Assembly (NCBI RefSeq): GCF_014652355.1
Contig: NZ_BMYQ01000001.1
Span: forward strand, 556,180-620,179
From: Gemmobacter lanyuensis
GTDB taxonomy: Bacteria; Pseudomonadota; Alphaproteobacteria; Rhodobacterales; Rhodobacteraceae
Length of the DNA: 64,000 nt
Direction of reading: 5' to 3'
The notes below the pieces were generated by a model. That model ran no database searches. It worked only from the letters and a program-made list of their open reading frames with translations, and was not told the origin of the DNA. This document shows, one piece after another, positions 36,939-46,177 of the stretch (the stretch's first letter is position 1; each line of letters begins with the position of its first letter). Made by a program: the position numbers and the translations under genes.

Positions 36939-37481
36939 TCAGTTCAGCACGCTGATCGTCATGTTCTGATACATGCCATAAATGGAGGTGATCAGAATCG
37001 ACACCATCCCGATCGCCTGCACCGCCAGACGTAGCTTGATCAGCCGCGCCTGCAATGCCTCGCCCCGGTGTTCGCCATCCGCAATACGATGCGCGGCCCA
37101 AAGCGACAGCCCCCAGACCGCCGTCAGCGGGAACATCAGGCAGAAGACTGCCTGCGCGAATTCGATGCGATAGCCGAAACCTGCCACCCCCAGCACTGTC
37201 AGGACAAAGGCCACGAAGCCCACGATCCAAAGGCCCGACATATGGGTGATGTAAAGCAGCCGGTTCACATTGACACGGGCCAGCGTCTCCAGATCCTCTT
37301 GCGCCTGCCCGCCCTTGCGCCGCGCCCGCAGCACCATGTCGAAGGGCACACCCAATATGCGGTGGCTGACCATCCACCACTGCACGCAAAGCATGATCCA
37401 GAACCAGAGATTCGAGAAGGACCGCATGTCGATCAGCTCGACGATCGTCTGGTAAAGCTCCACGCGCAGGCTCCGAAACAA
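36939..37481 (-). CDS. Four-helix membrane protein of unknown function
   Basis: A 180-residue protein with four hydrophobic segments (about 25-43, 82-103, 108-128, 155-175). The soluble loop RARRKGGQAQEDLETLARVNVNRLLYI is strikingly conserved-looking. I recall relatives in Rhodobacteraceae labelled component of SufBCD complex, but nothing in the sequence shows Fe-S function and no suf gene is near, so I would not rely on that name. It lies 33 bp upstream of mfd on the same strand and is divergent from hemB. Confidence 0.75.
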   Translation of the reverse strand: MFRSLRVELYQTIVELIDMRSFSNLWFWIMLCVQWWMVSHRILGVPFDMVLRARRKGGQAQEDLETLARVNVNRLLYITHMSGLWIVGFVAFVLTVLGVAGFGYRIEFAQAVFCLMFPLTAVWGLSLWAAHRIADGEHRGEALQARLIKLRLAVQAIGMVSILITSIYGMYQNMTISVLN

Positions 37482-37637
37482 CGGGCCACCGGAGGGGGTA
37501 TCGCCGGCGGCGTCAGGCAGTCTGCGGCATTCCTAACCTTGCGATGCGGCTTTTTCCATGGCAGGCAGAAAAAAATCCGCACAGGTCCTTCGGGGCGTTG
37601 CGGCTGTGCCAGCCTTTGCCCGCCAGAAGGAGCCGTC

Positions 37638-38636
37638 ATGCGCCCGATCCAAGCCGCCTACCCCGCCGCCCGCTTCCGCCGCATCCGGCGCAGCGACAGC
37701 CTCCGGCGCCTGACGCAGGAAACGGTGCTGACGGTCGATGATCTGATCTGGCCGATTTTCATCCGCGATGGCGAAGGCGTGCAGGAACCGATCAGCTCGA
37801 TGCCGGGGGTGTTCCGCCTTTCGATCGACATGGCGGTGAAGGCGGCCGAACAGGCGGCGGGCCTCGGCATTCCGGCGATCTGTCTCTTTCCCTACACCGA
37901 CCCTTCGGTCAAGACCGAGACCTGCGAAGAGGCCTGGAACCCCGACAACCTGACCAACCGCTGCATCCGCGCGATCAAGGCCGCCGTGCCCGACATCGCG
38001 ATTATGACCGATATCGCGCTCGATCCCTACAACGCCAATGGGCATGACGGGCTGGTGCGCGATGGCATCATCCTGAACGATGAAACCATCGAGGCGCTGG
38101 TCCGCATGGCGCTGGTGCAGGCCGATTGCGGGGCCGATATCCTCGGGCCGTCCGACATGATGGATGGCCGCATCGGCGCGATCCGCACCGCGTTGGAGGG
38201 GGCGGGCCACAAGGATGTGACGATCCTCAGCTATTCCGCCAAATATGCCTCGGCCTTCTACGGGCCCTTCCGCGATGCCGTGGGGGCGTCCGGCGCGCTC
38301 AAGGGCGACAAGAAGACCTATCAGATGAACCCCGGCAACAGCGATGAGGCCCTGCGCCTGATCGAACGCGACCTGCGCGAAGGCGCCGACATGGTGATGG
38401 TGAAACCGGGGATGCCCTATCTCGACATCTGCCGCCGCGTGAAGGACGCATTCGGCGTGCCGACCTATGCCTACCAGGTGTCAGGCGAATACGCGATGAT
38501 CCGGGGCGCCGCCGACCGCGGCTGGATCAAGGGCGAGGCCGCGATGATGGAAAGCCTTCTGTGCTTCAAGCGCGCGGGCTGCGATGGCATCCTCACCTAT
38601 TTCGCGCCCGAGGTGGCACGGCTTCTGCGCGGCTGA
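37638..38636 (+). CDS. hemB: Delta-aminolevulinic acid dehydratase (porphobilinogen synthase)
   Basis: Condenses two 5-aminolevulinate molecules to porphobilinogen in tetrapyrrole synthesis. It has 332 residues. Schiff-base lysines lie in ILSYSAKYASAFYGPFRDA and MVMVKPGMPYLD. The metal segment is MTDIALDPYNANGHDG, with Asp/Asn/Ala in place of the zinc Cys triad, so it is the zinc-independent (Mg2+-stimulated or metal-free) type, as known in Rhodobacter and Bradyrhizobium relatives. AAGGAG precedes ATG 37638; the long frame upstream to 37068 is antisense noise. Confidence 0.97.
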   Translation: MRPIQAAYPAARFRRIRRSDSLRRLTQETVLTVDDLIWPIFIRDGEGVQEPISSMPGVFRLSIDMAVKAAEQAAGLGIPAICLFPYTDPSVKTETCEEAWNPDNLTNRCIRAIKAAVPDIAIMTDIALDPYNANGHDGLVRDGIILNDETIEALVRMALVQADCGADILGPSDMMDGRIGAIRTALEGAGHKDVTILSYSAKYASAFYGPFRDAVGASGALKGDKKTYQMNPGNSDEALRLIERDLREGADMVMVKPGMPYLDICRRVKDAFGVPTYAYQVSGEYAMIRGAADRGWIKGEAAMMESLLCFKRAGCDGILTYFAPEVARLLRG

Positions 38637-38755
38637 CCGCCCCGGCAAGCCGCCGCCGAAGGCCCCGCGCAAATCGTGACAGCCGCCCATAAAACCGCTA
38701 TATCTGGGAAACAGACCCGAAGACGGGCAATTGACCCTTGGGCAGTGAGGCAGAG

Positions 38756-39304
38756 ATGATTTCCAGACGGACCCTGATCGGCAGTGCCGGTGCGGCGCTT
38801 GCACTTTCCGCCTGCGGCAATGGCATCGGCAGCAATGGCGCCGCCATGATCGACGCGCGGGTCGATGAAACCCGGAACTACCTGTTCGGCCAATACCCCG
38901 GCACGCGCGATCTCGCGGGCAAGGCCTTTGGCGTGCTGTATATGCCGCTCGTCACCGAGGCGGGCTTCGGCATCGGCGGGGCCTTCGGGCGCGGCGCGCT
39001 GCGCATCAATGACGTGACGGTCGATTACTACAGTGCCGCCAAGGCCTCGGTCGGCTTCCAGATCGGCGCGCAGCAATATGCCCATGCGCTGTTTTTCATG
39101 ACGGAATCGGCCCTTGCCGATTTCCGCCGCTCACAGGGCTGGGCCGCGGGGGCCGACCTGAAATACGCCACGCCGGAACAGGGGGCGAGCATCGGGAAAG
39201 ACACGACCGAAATGGACCCCGTCATCGCCCTTGTTTTCGGACAGGCAGGCCTGATCGCCGGCGCCACGCTATCGGGCACCAAATACACCCGCATCATCCC
39301 GTAA
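38756..39304 (+). CDS. SYLF/Ysc84-domain lipoprotein
   Basis: A 182-residue exported protein. MISRRTLIGSAGAALALSAC has a twin-Arg start and a lipobox with Cys20, suggesting Tat or Sec export followed by lipidation. The rest (GFGIGGAFGRGALRINDVTVDYYSAAKASVGFQIGAQ, then FFMTESALADF) matches the lipid-binding SYLF domain. The gene is monocistronic downstream of hemB. Function in bacteria is unknown. Confidence 0.88.
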   Translation: MISRRTLIGSAGAALALSACGNGIGSNGAAMIDARVDETRNYLFGQYPGTRDLAGKAFGVLYMPLVTEAGFGIGGAFGRGALRINDVTVDYYSAAKASVGFQIGAQQYAHALFFMTESALADFRRSQGWAAGADLKYATPEQGASIGKDTTEMDPVIALVFGQAGLIAGATLSGTKYTRIIP

Positions 39305-39353
39305 AGCATCGCCAAACACGGGCAAAACCGCCGGGGGCCAAAACCCGGCCTTC

Positions 39354-39424
39354 CTGTTCACCTTGGCAAAAATATCCTCGGGGGGAAGGGCCGCAGGCCC
39401 GCGGGGGGCAGACAGCCCCCCGCG
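39354..39424 (+). repeat. Interspersed repeat copy 4
   Basis: CACCTTGGC, then AATATCC and two GC-rich dyads (GGGCC..GGCCC and GGGGGGC..GCCCCCC). It lies between the converging SYLF and hydroxyacid dehydrogenase genes, where it may act as a terminator. Confidence 0.75.
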
Positions 39425-39436
39425 CCGACGCCCGCC

Positions 39437-40303
39437 TCAGCGTGTCAGCCGCCGGATCAGCGACGAGGTGTCGTTGCGCCCGCCGCCCATCAGCTGCACT
39501 TCCTTGTAGAACTGGTCGATCAGTGCGGTGATCGGCAGGCTTGCCCCGATCTCGTCGGCGGTGGCCAGACAGATCCCCAGATCCTTCCGCATCCAGTCCA
39601 CGGCAAAGCCGAAGTCGAACTCATCGGCCAGCATGGTCTTGTGCCGATTGGCCATCTGCCAGCTGCCGGCGGCGCCCTGGCTGATCACCTCGACCACGGC
39701 CGCGCCGTCCAGACCCGCCTTCTGACCAAAGGCCAGCGCTTCGGCCAGACCCTGCACCAGCCCGGCGATGCAGATCTGGTTCATCATCTTGGCCAGCTGC
39801 CCGGCGCCACTATCCCCCAGGCGACGGCAGATGCGCGCGTAGGCGGCGATCACCGGCTCGGCCCGGTCGTAATCCACCTGCGCGCCGCCGCACATCACCG
39901 ACAGCACGCCATTCTGCGCCCCGGCCTGCCCGCCCGACACCGGCGCATCGACAAAGCCCTTGCCCTCGGCCGCGGCCACCGCCGCCAACTCGCGCGTGAC
40001 CTGCGCCGAAACGGTGGTGTGGTCCACAAACACCGTGCCCGCCGCCATGCCCGCAAAGGCGCCCTCCGGCCCCAGACAGACCGACCGCAGATCATCATCA
40101 TTGCCCACGCAGGCCATCACGAAATCGGCGCCCATGGCGGCCTCGCGCGGCGTCGGCATCGCCCGCCCACCATGCTCTGCGGCCCAGGCCTCGGCCTTGG
40201 CGAAGGTGCGGTTATAGACCGTCACCTCATGACCCTTGGCCTGCAGATGCCCGGCCATGGGATAGCCCATGACCCCCAGACCCAGAAATGCGACTTTCGC
40301 CAT
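39437..40303 (-). CDS. NAD(P)-dependent beta-hydroxyacid dehydrogenase (3-hydroxyisobutyrate dehydrogenase family)
   Basis: A 288-residue enzyme of the HIBADH/GarR family. The Rossmann loop is FLGLGVMGYPMAGHLQAKGHEVTVYNRT; the substrate motif DAPVSGGQAGAQNG and the catalytic Lys in GAGQLAKMMNQI are present. Candidates are 3-hydroxyisobutyrate, tartronate semialdehyde or a related beta-hydroxyacid; context does not decide. It is monocistronic, divergent from the acylase. Confidence 0.9.
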   Translation of the reverse strand: MAKVAFLGLGVMGYPMAGHLQAKGHEVTVYNRTFAKAEAWAAEHGGRAMPTPREAAMGADFVMACVGNDDDLRSVCLGPEGAFAGMAAGTVFVDHTTVSAQVTRELAAVAAAEGKGFVDAPVSGGQAGAQNGVLSVMCGGAQVDYDRAEPVIAAYARICRRLGDSGAGQLAKMMNQICIAGLVQGLAEALAFGQKAGLDGAAVVEVISQGAAGSWQMANRHKTMLADEFDFGFAVDWMRKDLGICLATADEIGASLPITALIDQFYKEVQLMGGGRNDTSSLIRRLTR

Positions 40304-40396
40304 GGTGATCCCTCCTGCGATTGCTCCTTGCCGCAGGATGGACTAGGAACCCAACTCGGTTTCAAGGTCAAGGAACCCGACAGAAGGACCCTTCCC

Positions 40397-42874
40397 ATGC
40401 TCGAGCTTTTCCGCTGGCTGATCCGCATCGTGACCGGCCTTATCGTGATGGCGGTGCTGGCGGTCGTGATCGCCTATTGGTTCCTGTCGCGATCCCTGAT
40501 CGACTATGATGAGGATTTCACCGTCGCAGGGATTTCGGCCCCGGTGGATATCGTCCGCAACAACGACAACGTGCCGCATATCTTCGGCAAGACCGATGCC
40601 GATGTCTTTTACGCGCTGGGATTTGTCCACGCGCAGGACAGGCTCTGGCAGATGACGATGTTGCGCCGCACCGCCGAGGGCCGCCTGTCCGAGCTGTTCG
40701 GGACCCGCACTCTGCGGATTGACGAACTCATGCGCCGCTACGATCTGGAAACCCTCGCCCGCGAGGCGCTGGCGGAACAGGACGCGCCCACCCGTGCCGC
40801 GCTTGAAGCCTATTCCGCAGGCGTCAATGCCTGGATCGCGCAGGTGAACAAGGATGCGCGGGGGCGCGGCGCGCCCGAATTCTTCTTCTTCTCGAAAGAA
40901 ATCGCCGCTTGGCAACCGACCGACAGCCTTGCCATCCTCAAGCTGATGGCGCTGCAGCTGTCGGGCCAGATCGAGAATGAGGTGATCCGCGCCCGCATGT
41001 CGCTGCTGCTGCCGGGCCCGCGCCTGCGCGATATCCTGCCCGATGATCCGGGTCAGGGCGTGGCGGCGCTGCCGGATTATGCCAGCCTCGTGCCCGGTGT
41101 CGCGCCCTCCGAGATGCCGCTGCAGATTGCCGGCGATGTGCTTTCGCCCTTCCCGCGGCGCGATTTTGCCGGGGCGTCGAATGCCTGGGCCGCGGCGCCC
41201 TCGCGCTCGGCCGCGGGAGGATCGCTTCTTGCCAATGATCCGCATCTGGGCTTTACCGCCCCGTCGCTCTGGTATCTCGCGCGGCTGGAGCTGCAATCGG
41301 GCGGCGTGATCGGCGCCACCATCCCCGGCATGCCCGCCGTGCTGGTGGGGCGGTCCGATCAGCTGGGCTGGGGCCTCACCTCGGCCTATGTCGATGATCA
41401 GGATCTCTTCATCGAAGAGGTAAACCCCGAGAACACCACGCAATACCGCACGCCTGACGGCTGGAAGGACTTCGTCACCCGCCGCACGATCATCCAGGTC
41501 AAGGATGCCGAACCCGTCACCATCACCCTGCGCTGGACCGACAACGGCCCGGTGATGCCGGGGTCGCATTACGACCTCGCTTCCATCACGCCTGCGGGGC
41601 ATGTCGTCTCGCTGGGATGGACGGCGCTGACGGGCAAGGACAAATCCATGAGCGCGGCGCTTCAGCTCATGCGCGCGCAGACCCGCGCCGAGGCGATCGA
41701 GGCCGGGCGGCAGTTCGTCGCCCCTGCCCAGAACCTGATGCTGGCCGATCGTCAGGGCGTGGCGATGCAGGTCATCGGCGCCCTGCCGCTGCGCGATCCC
41801 AAGCACCAAAGCCAGGGCCGCATCCCCGCCCCCGGCTGGCTAGCCGAAAACCGCTGGCAGGGCATCCTGCCCTATGAGGACAACCCCAGTTTCGTCGATC
41901 CGGTCAGTGGCATCCTCGGCAATACCAACAACAAGACCGTTGACCGCCCCTTCCCGATGCATGTCAGCTTTGACTGGGGCGATACGCAGCGTATCCAACG
42001 TTGGCTGACGCTGATGAAAACCCGTGAGGTGCATACCCGCGAAAGCTTTATCGAGGCGCAGCTTGATACCGTCAGCCCCGCCGCGCGCAACGTGCTGCCG
42101 CTGGTCGGGGCCGATCTGTGGTTCACGGGCGAGCCCGCGCCGGAAGGCACGCCCGAACGGATGCGGCAAAAGGCGCTGGATCTGCTGGCAAAATGGAACG
42201 GCGAGATGAACGAACATCTGCCCGAACCGCTGATCTATCAGGCCTGGATGCGGACCCTGCAGGACAAGCTGATCCGCGACGACATCGGGCCGATGGCGGA
42301 TGAATTCATCCATGTGGAACCACTGTTCCTGGAACGGGTCTACCGCGATGTCGAAGGTGCCTCGGCCTGGTGCGACGTGGTGCAATCGGCCGTTAAGGAA
42401 AGCTGCACCGATATCGCCCGCATCGCGCTGGACGAGGCGTTGCTGCGCCTGTCGGAAAGCTATGGCCCCAATGTGGAAAGCTGGCGCTGGGGCGATCTGC
42501 ACCAGGCGGCGCAGGATCACCCGGTTCTGGGCGACATCCCGGTGCTGCGCTATTTCGTGAATATTCGCCAAAGCACCAGCGGCGACGACCATACGCTGAT
42601 GCGTGGCCGCACGGCGGGCAAGGGCAGCAACCCCTATCTGAACGTGCATGGTGCAGGCTACCGCGGGGTCTATGACTTTGCCGATCCCGACAGTTCGGTC
42701 TTCATCACCTCGACCGGGCAGTCGGGCCATCCTCTGAGCCGCCATTACGACAATCTGGGCGAACGCTGGCGGCGCGGAGAGTATATTCCCATGAGCCTCG
42801 ACCCCGCGCTTGCCCGCGCCGCGGCAGTGGGGGAAACGGTGTTGACCCCCGAAGGCCCACCCGCTGCCGAATGA
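40397..42874 (+). CDS. Penicillin acylase family protein (Ntn hydrolase), membrane-anchored
   Basis: An 825-residue S45-family amidohydrolase precursor. One N-terminal membrane helix (residues about 7-31) precedes the alpha-chain region with DVFYALGFVHAQDRLWQM. The autocatalytic nucleophile is Ser261 in GASNAWAAAPSRS, followed by LLANDPHLGFTAPSLWYL and the oxyanion-hole region. NNKTVD matches the catalytic Asn segment. Members cleave penicillins, acyl-homoserine lactones or other amides, so quorum quenching is possible. The uncleaved hydrophobic N-terminus suggests periplasmic, membrane-tethered action. ATG 40397 follows GAAGGA. Confidence 0.92.
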   Translation: MLELFRWLIRIVTGLIVMAVLAVVIAYWFLSRSLIDYDEDFTVAGISAPVDIVRNNDNVPHIFGKTDADVFYALGFVHAQDRLWQMTMLRRTAEGRLSELFGTRTLRIDELMRRYDLETLAREALAEQDAPTRAALEAYSAGVNAWIAQVNKDARGRGAPEFFFFSKEIAAWQPTDSLAILKLMALQLSGQIENEVIRARMSLLLPGPRLRDILPDDPGQGVAALPDYASLVPGVAPSEMPLQIAGDVLSPFPRRDFAGASNAWAAAPSRSAAGGSLLANDPHLGFTAPSLWYLARLELQSGGVIGATIPGMPAVLVGRSDQLGWGLTSAYVDDQDLFIEEVNPENTTQYRTPDGWKDFVTRRTIIQVKDAEPVTITLRWTDNGPVMPGSHYDLASITPAGHVVSLGWTALTGKDKSMSAALQLMRAQTRAEAIEAGRQFVAPAQNLMLADRQGVAMQVIGALPLRDPKHQSQGRIPAPGWLAENRWQGILPYEDNPSFVDPVSGILGNTNNKTVDRPFPMHVSFDWGDTQRIQRWLTLMKTREVHTRESFIEAQLDTVSPAARNVLPLVGADLWFTGEPAPEGTPERMRQKALDLLAKWNGEMNEHLPEPLIYQAWMRTLQDKLIRDDIGPMADEFIHVEPLFLERVYRDVEGASAWCDVVQSAVKESCTDIARIALDEALLRLSESYGPNVESWRWGDLHQAAQDHPVLGDIPVLRYFVNIRQSTSGDDHTLMRGRTAGKGSNPYLNVHGAGYRGVYDFADPDSSVFITSTGQSGHPLSRHYDNLGERWRRGEYIPMSLDPALARAAAVGETVLTPEGPPAAE

Positions 42875-42900
42875 GCGGGCCCCAAAGGCCCCCGCAATAG

Positions 42901-42934
42901 AAAAGGCGCCACCCGGCCGGGGTTGCGCCTTTTT
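42901..42934. terminator. Bidirectional terminator between acylase and hflX
   Basis: Stem AAAAGGCGC/GCGCCTTTT with an inner GC loop, T-run on each strand. It separates the converging acylase and hflX genes. Confidence 0.8.
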
Positions 42935-42969
42935 CCTTGGCGGTGCGGGCGGGGGCGGTGCGGGCGGGT

Positions 42970-44310
42970 TTACAGCTCGCGCCAGCGTTTTTCCTGCCGG
43001 GCAGTCCACAGGACGCGGATCTCCCAGCCGTCATCAGTCTGGGTTTCCTCCTGCACGACGCCTTCGGCATGCAGCCAGGCGCGGCGGCGGCCTTCGGCAA
43101 AACCCAGGGCCAGCAGGCGTTCCGTCTTTTCCTCGTCAAAGGTCTGGCTGATCGCATCAAGCAGCCGGTCCAGACCCTCGCCCGTCAGGGCCGAGACGGC
43201 AAAGACATTGTCCCGTGCCCGCGCCTGCGCAATCAGCCCCTCATGCGTGGTGGCATCGACGAGATCGAGCTTGTTCCACACCTCGAACATCGGGGTTTCC
43301 CCCTTCACGCCCAGGCTGCCCAGAATATCGGCCACATCCGCGGCCTGTTCGGCGCTTTCGGGATGGGCGATGTCGCGGACATGCAGGATCAGATCGGCCT
43401 CAAGCACCTCTTCCAGCGTGGCGCGGAAGGCCGCGACCAGCTGGGTCGGCAGGTCCGAGATGAAGCCCACCGTATCCGACAGGATCACCTTGCGCCCGGA
43501 AGGCAGCGTGACGCCCCGCATCGTCGGGTCCAGAGTGGCAAAGAGCATGTCCTTGGCCAGCACATCGGCCCCGGTCGCCCGGTTGAACAGCGTGGATTTG
43601 CCCGCGTTGGTATAGCCCACCAGCGCCACGATCGGGAACGGCACCTTGCGCCGCGCACTGCGGTGCAATTCGCGCGTCCTGACCACCTTTTCCAGCTGGC
43701 GGCGGATGCGGATGACCTGATCGTCAATCGCACGGCGATCGGCTTCTTTCTGCGTCTCGCCGGGGCCGCCGACAAAGCCGAAGCCCCCGCGCTGGCGTTC
43801 AAGGTGGGTCCAGGCGCGCACAAGGCGCGTGCGCTGATAGGACAGCGCCGCCAGTTCCACCTGCAACACCCCCTCGCGCGTGCGCGCGCGGTCGGCGAAA
43901 ATCTCAAGGATCAGGCTGGTGCGGTCCAGCAGCTTGACGCCCCAGGCCTTTTCCAGATTGCGCTGCTGGATCGGGCTGACGGGACCGTCGATCAGAACCA
44001 GCTCGACATGCGCTTCCTTGAAGCGGGCCTTCAGCTCTTCAACCTTGCCCGACCCGAACAGCGTGCCGGGATGGACCCGCGACAGGCGCACGACCTCGGC
44101 CCCGAGGATCTCCATCCCCGGCAGGGCCGCAGCCAGCGAGACCGCCTCGGCCAGCCCGTGTTCAGGCAGGCGACGGGTCTTTTCGGCCTTGAGATCGGGG
44201 TGGATGATCCAAGTATGTGTCGGATGTGCCGCCGTTTCATAGGCGTCAATCCCGCCGTCCAGGGACAGCGGGTCGAAATCATCATCGTCGTCAGGAAGGT
44301 CGGAAATCAG
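42970..44310 (-). CDS. hflX: Ribosome-associated GTPase HflX, probable CTG start
   Basis: Splits or rescues stalled ribosomes in a GTP-dependent way. The first ATG (44115, [12 protein letters not shown]) gives only 381 residues and cuts off the conserved N-terminus. The frame stays open upstream to an in-frame TGA, and that stretch encodes [18 protein letters not shown] ... [24 protein letters not shown], which looks like the real HflX N-terminal domain. No ATG, GTG or TTG occurs there. CTG 44310 overlaps the hfq stop as CTGA and has AAGG 7-8 nt upstream. Motifs: [45 protein letters not shown] 44307 is another candidate. The family is about 430 residues; 446 fits. Confidence 0.85.
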   Translation of the reverse strand: MISDLPDDDDDFDPLSLDGGIDAYETAAHPTHTWIIHPDLKAEKTRRLPEHGLAEAVSLAAALPGMEILGAEVVRLSRVHPGTLFGSGKVEELKARFKEAHVELVLIDGPVSPIQQRNLEKAWGVKLLDRTSLILEIFADRARTREGVLQVELAALSYQRTRLVRAWTHLERQRGGFGFVGGPGETQKEADRRAIDDQVIRIRRQLEKVVRTRELHRSARRKVPFPIVALVGYTNAGKSTLFNRATGADVLAKDMLFATLDPTMRGVTLPSGRKVILSDTVGFISDLPTQLVAAFRATLEEVLEADLILHVRDIAHPESAEQAADVADILGSLGVKGETPMFEVWNKLDLVDATTHEGLIAQARARDNVFAVSALTGEGLDRLLDAISQTFDEEKTERLLALGFAEGRRRAWLHAEGVVQEETQTDDGWEIRVLWTARQEKRWREL

Positions 44311-44540
44311 TCTTCACCTTCATAAAGGTTGATGGGCGCACCCGGCATGATCGTCGAGATCGCATGTTTATACACCAGTTGCGATTGACCGTCACGGCGC
44401 AGGAGCACACAGAAATTGTCGAACCAGGTAATAACGCCCTGCAGCTTGACCCCGTTGATCAAAAAGATCGTCACCGGAACCTTAGCCTTCCGCACATGAT
44501 TGAGGAATGCGTCCTGCAAATTCTGTTTATCGGCAGCCAT
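44307..44540 (-). CDS. hfq: RNA-binding protein Hfq
   Basis: A hexameric Sm-like RNA chaperone pairing small RNAs with mRNAs. It has 77 residues, the short alphaproteobacterial form without a long C-terminal tail. Sm1 is [21 protein letters not shown] and Sm2 [27 protein letters not shown] contributes the proximal-face residues. The stop overlaps the proposed CTG start of hflX. It sits at the end of the ntr-trk block. Confidence 0.98.
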   Translation of the reverse strand: MAADKQNLQDAFLNHVRKAKVPVTIFLINGVKLQGVITWFDNFCVLLRRDGQSQLVYKHAISTIMPGAPINLYEGED

Positions 44541-44677
44541 TTTTCTTGCCTTTTATTGTCGCGCGGTACTGTCCGCCGCCCTCCCCCGTTTTTCCCGGAT
44601 GGCAGCAGAATCAGTATGTCTGGCAAAGCGCGGAGATTCCAGCCCAAAAACAGCCCGTTACCGCAGACGCAGCGCAA

Positions 44678-46177
44678 TCAGCGGCGCCATTGGTCCGGCG
44701 CCAGAAGCGCCAGCACGGCCAGCGCCTCGACCCGGCCCAGAATCATGGCGCCACCAAGGATTGCCTTGGCGGCAGTTCCCAGTTCGCTATAGCGCACCGG
44801 CGCCTCTGCCGCGACGGTCGCAAGCTGCCCCGTCGTGGTCAGGGCCGATATCGACAGGATCAACGCCGGGTCGAATGCCAGCCCCGCAAGCGTGAGCGCC
44901 CCGGCAACCACACCGATGGACATGGCAAACAGCATGAAGAAGACCCAGGCCACAAGGGCGCCTTCCCCCCGCAGATGCCGCTCCGAAGCGCCGCCGCCCA
45001 CCACCCCATGCGGATGGACAAGCCGCGCAAGCTCGGTCTGGCCCTGCCGGAACAACGCATAGACGCGCAGCAGCTTGACCCCGCCGGCCGTGGTGGCGAC
45101 CCCGCCCCCCACGATGGCCAGCCCCATCAGGATCATCCCATGGGTTTCAAGCCCCGACCAGATCCGGGCCGATCCCCAGTGTTCCGACGTGAAGCCCGTC
45201 GTGGTCAGAAAGGACAGCGTGGTATAGGCCGCCCCCCATAAGACCGAGACAAAGGCCGGCAGGTCGCCACCTTCGCTGTTCTCGATCGCGCCGACCCAAT
45301 GGCGCAGCGCCAGCACCAGCGTCACGGACAGAATGATGGCCCCGGCCATCTGCACCTCGGGGTCACGCCAGGGCGGCAGATCCGGATCATCGAACAAGGC
45401 CCCCGGATAGGCGCGCCGCGTGATCCCTAGCAAGAGGAAGGCCGCGATGATCAATTCGACGCCAAAGCCGCCGACGGCTGTGCCGCCGCCCGGCAGGATG
45501 CCGCTGGTCGACAGCGTCGAAAGGGCCACGGCGAAGGCGCGAAAGCCCGGCTCGCCCATCAGAACCAGCGCGAACCACAACAGCAGCGTAAACCCCGCAT
45601 AAGGCGGAAAAAGCAGAACCGCAAAACGCTGAATGCGTTCGGTCGCATCCGCAATCCGCATATCCTGCGGGCCACGCGCCCGTCCGCTGCGCCCGGTCAG
45701 AACCTCCATCCCGCCAAGGTTCATCGGCATCAGCACCGCCACCGCCATGAGCAGAATGAAGAACCCGCCCAGCCAGCCGACCAGAACCCGCCACAGATGC
45801 AGCGTTTCCGGGATCCGCTCGGCCCCTTCGTAAAGCGTGGCTCCGGTCGTGGTGAAACAGGACAGCATCTCGAACCAGGCATTCACGAACGAGGTATCGG
45901 CCACCGCCTCGGCAAAGGGCACAGCCATGATGGGCGGCAGGATCAGATAGGCCCCGATCATCGCCGCGAGATGGCTGTGCCGCGCATCGCGCGCAGCCCG
46001 GTCGACCGTGGCAAGGCCGATCATCACGGTCAGCATCCCGAGGCCGCAGGCGGCATAAAAGAACGGCCGACCGGCCGCCGCATTGCCCACCGCATAGCCA
46101 TGGACCGCCGGCGCGAGCATGGCCAGCGCCGTCAACCCCAGCAGGATCACCAGCAATGGAAGATCCCAGAGCCGCAT
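44678..46177 (-). CDS. trkH: Potassium uptake channel subunit TrkH
   Basis: The inner-membrane K+-translocating subunit, 499 residues, with roughly ten to twelve membrane segments. The four selectivity-filter-like loops are seen as CFTTTGATLYEG, LSTSGILPGGG, LTTTGFTSEHWG and LTTTGQLATVAA. It needs TrkA, whose gene overlaps it by one base (TGATG). K+ uptake serves turgor control. Confidence 0.94.
   Translation of the reverse strand: MRLWDLPLLVILLGLTALAMLAPAVHGYAVGNAAAGRPFFYAACGLGMLTVMIGLATVDRAARDARHSHLAAMIGAYLILPPIMAVPFAEAVADTSFVNAWFEMLSCFTTTGATLYEGAERIPETLHLWRVLVGWLGGFFILLMAVAVLMPMNLGGMEVLTGRSGRARGPQDMRIADATERIQRFAVLLFPPYAGFTLLLWFALVLMGEPGFRAFAVALSTLSTSGILPGGGTAVGGFGVELIIAAFLLLGITRRAYPGALFDDPDLPPWRDPEVQMAGAIILSVTLVLALRHWVGAIENSEGGDLPAFVSVLWGAAYTTLSFLTTTGFTSEHWGSARIWSGLETHGMILMGLAIVGGGVATTAGGVKLLRVYALFRQGQTELARLVHPHGVVGGGASERHLRGEGALVAWVFFMLFAMSIGVVAGALTLAGLAFDPALILSISALTTTGQLATVAAEAPVRYSELGTAAKAILGGAMILGRVEALAVLALLAPDQWRR

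Noticed and set aside
36939-37481. Naming the four-helix protein a SufBCD complex component
   Set aside because: Recollection of a database label only; no Fe-S or Suf motif and no suf gene nearby.
39641-40396. Upstream extension of the penicillin acylase frame
   Set aside because: It runs antisense through the hydroxyacid dehydrogenase; the acylase starts at 40397 with its membrane helix.
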